Part shown: in pieces, positions 1 through 4,487 of the stretch
Position numbering within the stretch: position 1 is the first letter of the stretch
Layout: every line of letters starts with the position of its first letter
The notes under the pieces: generated by a model
Seen by the model: only the letters and a program-made list of their open reading frames with translations
Database searches by the model: none
What the model was told of the DNA's origin: nothing
DNA from: CAZBUB01 sp046546355
GTDB taxonomy: Bacteria; Desulfobacterota; Desulfovibrionia; Desulfovibrionales; Desulfothermaceae
Length of the DNA: 6,381 bases
Direction: 5' to 3'
Assembly (NCBI GenBank): GCA_046546355.1
Contig: JBKGXZ010000097.1
Location: 1-6,381 of the forward strand
Made by a program: the position numbers and the translations under genes

Positions 1-938
1 TACAGATGCCCGCCGATGCTGGAAATGCCCTTAGCCAGGCGCAGGGTGGGCCTGGAAACCAGCTCCTCCTCTATGATGTAGATCTCATCCTTTTTGATGG
101 CCTCTAGCATGTGCAGGCCTGGCTCATTTCGGATTTCGCGCTTGCTGGGCTGATTCATAGGCCCTTTTTGGGAAAGGTAGACCTGGATGTCTTCAGCTTT
201 GGACATCAGGCGCTCCTTGCCGTATTCAGCTATATTCGTGCCTCGGACCTGTTTGGCATCCTGGGCAATGTTCTTACCTCCTGCAGCCTGCAGGGCGAAT
301 ATGGGCATGGAACCCGGGGCAAAGGTCTTGAGCTGCCCGTGCATAGCCTCGAAAAAGACCTGTTTTTCATCCTGCACGCTCTGGCTGAGCTCCCGGGCAT
401 GGTCCACAGCTGTCTGGAAGTTCTCCTGCATCGCCTGGGCCTGTTCCTGTTTGCCAGTCAAAACACCCAGGATCTGCCAGTAGGTGAACATCTCCTGGAC
501 GTTTCCAGGCTGCAGGGAAACCACAGTGACCCCGGAGCGTTCCAGGGTCTGGATCAGTCTGGTATAGCCCTCGTCAATCATGGGTCTGACCAAGACCAGA
601 TCCGGCTTTACTGCAAGAATTTTTTCCGGGCCCTGCTGATAGGAGAGGGACTGCTTTTCCCTGGCCTGGGGAGGGTAGTCCTCGTTTTGGCCCACTCCTT
701 TTATCTCCTCATCCAGACCCAGGCTGAACAGGTTCTCAGTGTGCGCGCCGTACAAGGAGACAATACGCTGGAAGGGCTCTTGGACATGGATCTCCCTGCC
801 CCCGGAATCCATAATTTTATCCTCGTCCAGGACCTGCATCTCCTGGTCCTGGGCCCTGGCTGCAGCAGGAAGCAGCAAGAGCAGGGCTGTCAGCAGGAGG
901 AAGGGAATACTGTTGTTGTGCTGTAAGGGACTAAGCAT
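1..938 (-). CDS. btuF: Periplasmic corrinoid/metal-chelate binding protein of a BtuCDF-type ABC importer (3' end outside window)
   Basis: The minus-strand frame from the ATG at 936-938 stays open for 312 codons to the left edge, where two bases of the next codon remain, so the C-terminus is missing or nearly complete. Residues 1-29 form a signal peptide (hydrophobic run about 11-24, then AARA before Gln30). There is no lipobox Cys, so a soluble periplasmic protein is expected. The mature part follows the COG0614 class III binding-protein plan: an N-lobe starting near RIVSL (58-62), a conserved Glu68 in the GAHTENL stretch, the KILAVKPDLVL segment (107-117), a long linking helix (about 147-190) and a C-lobe with Glu242. 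In BtuF, one Glu per lobe docks onto arginines of BtuC. A good ribosome binding site (TGAGGTT, 944-950) supports this start. It belongs with the permease and ATPase upstream, but 377 bp separate it from the ATPase. Cobalamin specificity is inferred from the riboswitch. Confidence 0.87.
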   Translation of the reverse strand, partial: MLSPLQHNNSIPFLLLTALLLLLPAAARAQDQEMQVLDEDKIMDSGGREIHVQEPFQRIVSLYGAHTENLFSLGLDEEIKGVGQNEDYPPQAREKQSLSYQQGPEKILAVKPDLVLVRPMIDEGYTRLIQTLERSGVTVVSLQPGNVQEMFTYWQILGVLTGKQEQAQAMQENFQTAVDHARELSQSVQDEKQVFFEAMHGQLKTFAPGSMPIFALQAAGGKNIAQDAKQVRGTNIAEYGKERLMSKAEDIQVYLSQKGPMNQPSKREIRNEPGLHMLEAIKKDEIYIIEEELVSRPTLRLAKGISSIGGHL

Positions 939-943
939 TTTTT

Positions 944-950
944 AACCTCA
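944..950 (-). promoter_or_regulatory. Ribosome binding site of the binding-protein gene
   Basis: The minus strand reads TGAGGTT followed by AAAAA and the ATG at 938. Complementarity to the 16S rRNA 3' end and the spacing fix the start of this gene. Confidence 0.7.
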
Positions 951-1081
951 ATGAATATATTTCAAGTTCAAAATAAGTACCATGTCTGCAAAGCCGCAGG
1001 CACAACGTAGCATGAAAAAATGTGAGCGGACACCCAGTTAAATATCCCTAAGGGTCCCGATTTAACAAGGCAAGCAAGGTC

Positions 1082-1143
1082 CGCCCCTACGGCTGCTATC
1101 CCAATTGTGGTTCAACTCGTAGGGGCGAAGCTTGTCTTCGCCC
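1082..1143. repeat. Palindromic dispersed-repeat element (CGTAGGGGCG type)
   Basis: CGCCCCTACG at 1082-1091 is the exact reverse complement of CGTAGGGGCG at 1118-1127. The second unit continues into a perfect 8-bp hairpin, GGGCGAAG (1123-1130) with CTTCGCCC (1136-1143) and a 5-base loop. The two structures share bases and are mutually exclusive. The hairpin core GGGCGAA/TTCGCCC recurs at 3680-3699, so this looks like a REP-like family rather than a gene-specific element. It lacks a U-tract on either strand, so it is not an obvious terminator. Confidence 0.65.
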
Positions 1144-1296
1144 ACAAGGCCGAGCAAAGCGAGGCATAATTATTCTGCATTTCTGTTCATAATATTGAGT
1201 TCAAACAGATACTATTCAACCTCAAAGCAAATTGTTGAAAATGGAAAGCAGAACCAAAATGCTCTGGACTCGAATCAAGCATACATTTACACGACC

Positions 1297-1308
1297 AGAG
1301 ATATCTCT
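1297..1308. other. Perfect 12-bp palindrome after the ATPase gene
   Basis: AGAGATATCTCT is a perfect palindrome lying 8 bases beyond the ATPase stop on the minus strand. It could be a small hairpin or a dimer-binding site; nothing else in the sequence decides this. Confidence 0.3.
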
Positions 1309-1315
1309 TAAGTTT

Positions 1316-2104
1316 TCACCCCGCTTCTTCTCCAATGCTGTACACCACCTGGGCGCTCTTGGCGTAGTCATCGTAGTATACCTTGGCCGGGATCTCGAAT
1401 ATCCACTGCAGGTTTTCCTCGTTTAGCACCTCCAGGGTGGGGCCGTGCAGGAGCAGCCTGCCCTGCTTGAAGAATATCAGCTCCTGGCAGAAGGCTGCAG
1501 CCAGATTGATATCCTGGAATACAGCCAGGATAGTGGTCCCCTGTGCGTGGTTTTTTTGCTGCAGCAGGGAGAGCAGATGCAGGCCGTGCTTGATATCCAG
1601 GCTGGAGGTGGCCTCGTCCAGGATGAGCACCGGCGTGTCCTGGGCCAGGGCCCGGGCAAATACCACCCGCTGTCGTTCGCCCCCGCTTAGCTCGGTCACA
1701 TATCTGTCTCGCAGCTGGGTCAGGCCGGTTTGTTCCAGGACCTCTTCCACCTTGTCTCTATCCCTGGCTCCAGGCGGAGAGAATCTGGACAAGTACGGAT
1801 AGCGGCCCATAAGCAGGACCTCCAGGACCCGGAAAGGAAAGTTCAGCTGAAAATCCTGGGGCACCAGGGCCAGCTCCCTGGCCAGCTCCTTGCGGCCCCA
1901 ATCTGCCAACGGCCTACCCTGGTAATTGATCTTCCCGCTGCTGGGTATCTTGTGCCGGATCAACAGATCCAGCCAGGTGGTCTTGCCGCTGCCATTGGGA
2001 CCCAGGATGCCGCATATCCTGCCTGGAGGCAGGGTAATATTGATGTCCCGCAGGATTTCGGCGTCCTGGTAGTTGAAACATATATCCTGTAAGCTAAAAG
2101 GCAT
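1316..2104 (-). CDS. btuD: ABC transporter ATP-binding protein, BtuD/FecE family
   Basis: This is the nucleotide-binding subunit that powers the importer from the cytoplasmic face. From the ATG at 2102-2104 it has 262 residues, usual for the family. Motifs occur in order: Walker A GPNGSGKTT (35-43), Q-loop Gln83, signature LSGGE (139-143), Walker B VLILDE (159-164, catalytic Glu164) and D-loop SSLD (167-170). The H-loop position, normally a His in a V-x-H-D context, is Gln197 (codon CAG, minus strand 1516-1514). That histidine is nearly invariant, so this is notable. An in-frame TTG at 2108-2110 would add two residues; I prefer the ATG, although neither has a strong ribosome binding site. It starts 8 bases after the permease stop, so the two are co-transcribed and probably translationally coupled. 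Family assignment is secure; the corrinoid substrate is inferred from the riboswitch. Confidence 0.92.
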   Translation of the reverse strand: MPFSLQDICFNYQDAEILRDINITLPPGRICGILGPNGSGKTTWLDLLIRHKIPSSGKINYQGRPLADWGRKELARELALVPQDFQLNFPFRVLEVLLMGRYPYLSRFSPPGARDRDKVEEVLEQTGLTQLRDRYVTELSGGERQRVVFARALAQDTPVLILDEATSSLDIKHGLHLLSLLQQKNHAQGTTILAVFQDINLAAAFCQELIFFKQGRLLLHGPTLEVLNEENLQWIFEIPAKVYYDDYAKSAQVVYSIGEEAG

Positions 2105-2112
2105 AATCAAGT

Positions 2113-3141
2113 TTATCCAGCTGCATACTGCATCTGCTTTCTGCGGAAGATATAGCAGAAGAAAGGCCCGCCGATCAGGGCTGTGAGCACACCAATAGGC
2201 ACTTCTGAAGGGAGAAGGGTCCTGGTGGTGGTGTCAGCAGCCAGAAGCAATATGGCTCCGGCCAGCAGGCTGGCAGGCAAAAGCCTCCTGTGCTCCGGGC
2301 CGGTGATGGAGCGCATCATGTGCGGGATAAGCAGGCCCACGAAGCCAATTATACCGGAAACAGAGACACAAATGGCAGCCACCAGGGAGGCGGTAACCAG
2401 CAGGATGATGCGCAGCCTGCTGGTGTCCACGCCCAGGGAGGCTGCAGCCCTGCTGCCCAGACAGATCAGGTTCAGATCCCGGGCATAGACCATGAACACG
2501 CAAAAGCCAAACAATATCAAAACCAGGGTCAAAAGCAGCTCCGGCCAGGTGCTGGAGGCAAAGCTGCCCATGAGCCAGAAGATGATCACTGAAACCCGCT
2601 CCTGGGCCAGGTACTTGAACATGCTGATGCCTGCTGACAGGATCGCGCCTACTATGACCCCGGACAGGATCAGGTTGTTCGAGGACAGACCGCCTGCGCT
2701 GGAGGAGAGATAGACCACCAGGAGCAGGGTCAGGCTGCCGCAGATAAAGGCGAACAAGGGCAAGGTGTACAGCCCTAGAAACTGCAGATTGAACAAGAGC
2801 ACCAAGGAGGCCCCAAAGGCAGCCCCAGAGGATACGCCCAGGGTATAGGGATCCGCCAGGGGATTGAGCAAGAGTCCCTGGAAGATGACTCCGGACAGGG
2901 CCAGGCCCGCGCCCACCACGGCAGCAGTGAGCACCCGGGGCAAACGGACCTCGAAGATCACTGTGCGCAGCAGCTCCTCTATCTGCTGCAGGTCTTGGCT
3001 CTGGCCGCTGAGCTTGAAAAAGATGGCCTTGGAGGTGGTGGCCAGGGGAATCTGGATGTAGCCCATGCTGACCGAGGTCAGGATCAGGGCCAGCAGGCAG
3101 AGGGCCAGGACCAGGATCAAGTTGGTAGTGCGGATTCTCAT
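2113..3141 (-). CDS. btuC: ABC transporter permease, BtuC/FecCD family
   Basis: This is the inner-membrane channel subunit of the importer, expected to work as a homodimer. The protein is almost wholly hydrophobic, with about ten membrane segments. It carries the family hallmarks: a SGVIFQGLLLNPLADPYTLG stretch in the N-terminal half (the family's G-x-x-x-Q-x-x-x-x-NPLADP-x-x-LG block), and near the C-terminus a GFVGLLIPHMMR block followed by EHRRLLPAS, which forms the loop contacting the ATPase, then AADTTTRT and a final PIGVLTALIGGPFF segment. From the ATG at 3139-3141 it has 342 residues, typical of the family. A TTG at 3166-3168 would add nine residues, but it lacks a ribosome binding site and precedes an N-terminus that already matches the family, so I chose the ATG. 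The ATPase gene follows after 8 bases. The leader carries a cobalamin riboswitch and terminator, pointing to B12 or a related corrinoid as substrate. Confidence 0.92.
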   Translation of the reverse strand: MRIRTTNLILVLALCLLALILTSVSMGYIQIPLATTSKAIFFKLSGQSQDLQQIEELLRTVIFEVRLPRVLTAAVVGAGLALSGVIFQGLLLNPLADPYTLGVSSGAAFGASLVLLFNLQFLGLYTLPLFAFICGSLTLLLVVYLSSSAGGLSSNNLILSGVIVGAILSAGISMFKYLAQERVSVIIFWLMGSFASSTWPELLLTLVLILFGFCVFMVYARDLNLICLGSRAAASLGVDTSRLRIILLVTASLVAAICVSVSGIIGFVGLLIPHMMRSITGPEHRRLLPASLLAGAILLLAADTTTRTLLPSEVPIGVLTALIGGPFFCYIFRRKQMQYAAG

Positions 3142-3207
3142 GTAAGGAGTCTTGCCCACGATTTGCAAGGAAAAAAGTACAAGCGATAAAAAGGCCTTAA
3201 AAGCAGC

Positions 3208-3240
3208 AAAAAAATCCCGGGCCGAATGATCGACCCGGGA
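3208..3240 (-). terminator. Intrinsic terminator of the cobalamin-riboswitch leader
   Basis: On the minus strand an 11-bp stem (3240-3230 with 3225-3215, one G-U pair, core TCCCGGG/CCCGGGA) closes a UCAU tetraloop and is followed by seven U residues (3214-3208). It lies between the aptamer and the permease start, so it is the expression platform: when formed, it stops transcription before the importer genes. Confidence 0.87.
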
Positions 3241-3262
3241 TGTCCCATTTTCATCTCCGGTT

Positions 3263-3284
3263 GTCCCGCCCTTTTCCCAGGGAC
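3263..3284 (-). other. Candidate switching hairpin (P13-like) between aptamer and terminator
   Basis: On the minus strand GTCCC (3284-3280) pairs with GGGAC (3267-3263) around a 12-base loop TGGGAAAAGGGC. The segment CCTGGGA (3281-3275) within it is complementary, with one G-U pair, to the terminator's 5' arm TCCCGGG (3240-3234), giving a 7-bp antiterminator. TGGGA of the loop is also complementary to TCCCA in the loop of the riboswitch's extended arm (3388-3392). The position matches P13/L13 of characterised cobalamin riboswitches; the pairing model is inference from complementarity. Confidence 0.5.
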
Positions 3285-3290
3285 GCCTAG

Positions 3291-3521
3291 GGTCCAGACA
3301 GGTCTTCTGACTCCCGGATCTTCCTACCTACCGCGCCTTCCCCTCCCCCTCACTCACTTTTTGGGTTTCGATTCCTTTGCATCCAGCTGGGAGCTTCGCA
3401 CAACAAAAAGTGAGTGAGGGGGGAAAGTGGCCTGGTTGCGGCTTTCGTCCCCGGTTACAGCGACGGGTTCGTCCCTGACTTGCACAGGGTTCCCTATTAA
3501 GCGCTTTGGCGCATCTGGACC
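3291..3521 (-). ncRNA. Cobalamin riboswitch aptamer (RF00174 type)
   Basis: Conserved blocks appear in order on the minus strand: closing stem P1 GGTCCAGA (3521-3514) with TCTGGACC (3298-3291), a perfect 8 bp; GGGAACCCTGTGCAA (3494-3480), matching the GGGAA-N-GTG-x-AA block; ACCCGTCGCTGTAA (3468-3455), matching the CCCGC-x-ACTGTAA block; GCCACTTT (3431-3424), corresponding to GCCACTG; GGGGAAGGC (3343-3335); and the B12 box GAGTCAGAAGACCTGT (3313-3298). The arm between GCCACTTT and GGGGAAGGC is greatly enlarged by a 19-bp perfect helix. An intrinsic terminator follows, so ligand binding should reduce transcription of the importer genes. The large periphery would fit the adenosylcobalamin class, but I cannot settle ligand preference from sequence. 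Confidence 0.93.
3345..3422. repeat. 19-bp perfect inverted repeat forming an extended riboswitch arm
   Basis: Bases 3345-3363 and 3404-3422 are exact reverse complements over 19 positions (arm CCCCCTCACTCACTTTTTG) around a 40-base loop. They sit exactly between the conserved GCCACTTT and GGGGAAGGC blocks of the cobalamin aptamer. The loop contains AGCTCCCAGCT, able to form a small inner hairpin displaying CCC. An RNA peripheral-helix extension or a small inserted element with terminal inverted repeats would both look like this; I see no target-site duplication. Confidence 0.8.
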
Positions 3522-3569
3522 AAGACATACAGCACTTATTCAGTGCAGTAATGTTCATATCAACTGTGC

Positions 3570-3598
3570 AAGATATCCTGTAAGGTTTGATAAGTCAA
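3570..3598 (-). promoter_or_regulatory. Sigma70-type promoter of the riboswitch-importer transcript
   Basis: On the minus strand TTGACT (3598-3593, five of six consensus positions) and TATCTT (3575-3570, four of six) are separated by exactly 17 bp. The predicted start, near 3563, lies about 40 bases upstream of aptamer stem P1, as expected for a riboswitch leader. Confidence 0.7.
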
Positions 3599-3645
3599 GC
3601 TCATGATCACACCAGGATTGAGGTTATGCGACACTGGCTTTCACG

Positions 3646-3661
3646 GCCTGGATCGCCAGGC
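3646..3661. other. Small perfect hairpin in the intergenic region
   Basis: GCCTGG (3646-3651) and CCAGGC (3656-3661) form a 6-bp stem with a 4-base loop. No U-tract follows on either strand, so it is not a recognisable terminator. It lies upstream of the importer promoter and close to the dispersed repeat at 3680-3699. Confidence 0.35.
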
Positions 3662-3679
3662 TCCAGCTATACCATAAGA

Positions 3680-3699
3680 GGGCGAATAATCATTCGCCC
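3680..3699. repeat. Palindromic dispersed-repeat hairpin (GGGCGAAT...ATTCGCCC)
   Basis: GGGCGAAT (3680-3687) and ATTCGCCC (3692-3699) make a perfect 8-bp stem with a 4-base loop. The core GGGCGAA/TTCGCCC is shared with the hairpin at 1123-1143, marking a repeat family present at both ends of the importer locus. No coding potential. Confidence 0.65.
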
Positions 3700-3742
3700 C
3701 AACATGCAAAAATTACGCGTTCCTTCCTGGATCAAACTAAAC

Positions 3743-3774
3743 GTCTGTGAGCAGCGGCGGCGCAGGCTTCAGAC
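3743..3774 (-). terminator. Possible weak terminator or hairpin after the small gene pair
   Basis: GTCTG (3743-3747) pairs with CAGAC (3770-3774) and, inside a small internal loop, AGC (3750-3752) pairs with GCT (3766-3768). It begins about 18 bases beyond the stop of the 86-residue gene on the minus strand and is followed only by a mildly U-rich GTTTAGTTT, so efficient termination is doubtful. Confidence 0.3.
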
Positions 3775-3791
3775 AGCATGAATGAGAGGAT

Positions 3792-4052
3792 TTAAACAGC
3801 TTCAGAAATTTCTACTGTTATATTATACCCCAAGCGCCGAAGATAGTCTTCGCAATCCTCCCATGTTAACCCAAATTCTCGTACATCAGCTAAGCCTAGA
3901 CGACTGATTATATCTCTGAGCTCATGGAAATACTCTTCTTCGAGCTCTTCTTCCATTATAGCGTTTTCTGCCCATTCAGCCAGCTCTTCAAGGTTGATAC
4001 GGCGTTGGAGATAATCAGCTATTTTAGCTGCAGTTTGTTTCCTAGTGATCAT
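3792..4052 (-). CDS. Small acidic protein of unknown function, second gene of a coupled pair
   Basis: An 86-residue protein starting at the ATG at 4050-4052, with a strong ribosome binding site AAGGAG (4065-4060) seven bases upstream. That site is formed by the last two codons of the upstream gene, whose stop is four bases before this start, so translation is almost certainly coupled. The protein is rich in Glu and Asp, especially around residues 20-45 (EELAEWAENAIMEEELEEEY), mostly helical in appearance, and has no signal peptide or membrane segment. Its C-terminal half contains a WEDCEDYLRRLGY stretch. I do not recognise the family. Small size, acidity and tight coupling with a basic partner recall an antitoxin, but no DNA-binding motif (ribbon-helix-helix, HTH) is evident, so this is only a hypothesis. 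Base composition is more AT-rich than the neighbouring genes. Confidence 0.75.
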   Translation of the reverse strand: MITRKQTAAKIADYLQRRINLEELAEWAENAIMEEELEEEYFHELRDIISRLGLADVREFGLTWEDCEDYLRRLGYNITVEISEAV

Positions 4053-4056
4053 TTGG

Positions 4057-4305
4057 CTACTCCTTAATTATTTTATGGCCTTTATCCCTAGGATATTTTT
4101 CATGGATTTCTACTAATATTCCAAGATTATTGTATATCTCTTGATGGAAGCTCAATGTCCTCTCTTCTGAATCAACCTTTTTTATGTATTTGGCTTTCCA
4201 ATTAAATTTGCCTATTACTTCAAGCCAGTAACATCTTCCTCCCTCCGAGAGCTCTTCCCAAGCATGAAATTTTTTCTCATTCTGCTTGCGTTTTTGTTCC
4301 TTCAA
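4057..4305 (-). CDS. Small basic protein of unknown function, first gene of a coupled pair
   Basis: An 82-residue protein whose only plausible start is TTG at 4303-4305; it has no internal Met, and an in-frame stop lies 21 bases upstream. GAGAGG (4318-4313), seven bases before the TTG, is a good ribosome binding site. The first 15 residues are very basic (KEQKRKQNEKKFH). The rest alternates aromatic and charged residues in a beta-like pattern (CYWLEVIGKFNWKAKYIKKV, then LSFHQEIYNNLGILVEIHEK) and ends DKGHKIIKE. No signal peptide or membrane segment is present. I do not recognise the family. A small basic protein coupled to an acidic one is compatible with a toxin-antitoxin module, but no known toxin fold or catalytic motif can be named. 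The pair is clearly AT-richer than its neighbours, which fits acquisition. Confidence 0.72.
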   Translation of the reverse strand: MKEQKRKQNEKKFHAWEELSEGGRCYWLEVIGKFNWKAKYIKKVDSEERTLSFHQEIYNNLGILVEIHEKYPRDKGHKIIKE

Positions 4306-4323
4306 TTGAATGCCTCTCAGTAT

Positions 4324-4352
4324 ATATTATTAAGCTGCACACCAAGTGTAAA
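4324..4352 (-). promoter_or_regulatory. Candidate promoter of the small gene pair
   Basis: On the minus strand TTTACA (4352-4347, five of six) and TAATAT (4329-4324, four of six) are 17 bp apart. The predicted start would fall almost on the ribosome binding site of the 82-residue gene, giving a very short leader, which lowers confidence. Confidence 0.35.
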
Positions 4353-4487
4353 GCGTATAATGTAAGTAGTCAGGGCTCGATCTCATTTCCACGTCATTGA
4401 GCTTTATTACTGGGCCGGCAATGATAGGATGTGTCTGAGCTGGCAACACCTTCTGAACGGATAGGTATGGTCTTGGCCTGCACTTAA

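Larger units (their letters stand above)
939..1315. other. 377-bp intergenic gap inside the importer gene cluster
   Basis: No gene is supported on either strand here. The gap holds a 12-bp palindrome just after the ATPase stop (1297-1308), a pair of GGGGCG-containing palindromic repeats (1082-1143) and the ribosome binding site of the binding-protein gene. I see no convincing sigma70 promoter and no intrinsic terminator with a U-tract, so read-through transcription from the permease and ATPase is the simplest reading. Confidence 0.6.

Noticed and set aside
111..926. 271-codon open frame on the plus strand
   Set aside because: It is the antisense shadow of the binding-protein gene, which has a signal peptide, family motifs and a good ribosome binding site on the minus strand.
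967..982. Sigma54-like site (TGGTAC-N5-TTGA) upstream of the binding-protein gene
   Set aside because: The -24 GG and the spacing fit, but the essential -12 GC reads GA, and no activator site is visible.
3142..3168. TTG-initiated nine-residue N-terminal extension of the permease
   Set aside because: No ribosome binding site precedes it, and the N-terminus from the ATG at 3141 already fits the family.
3328..3558. 76-codon minus-strand frame between the promoter and the permease gene
   Set aside because: It coincides with the cobalamin aptamer, whose conserved blocks and pairing explain the sequence; the protein has no coding character.
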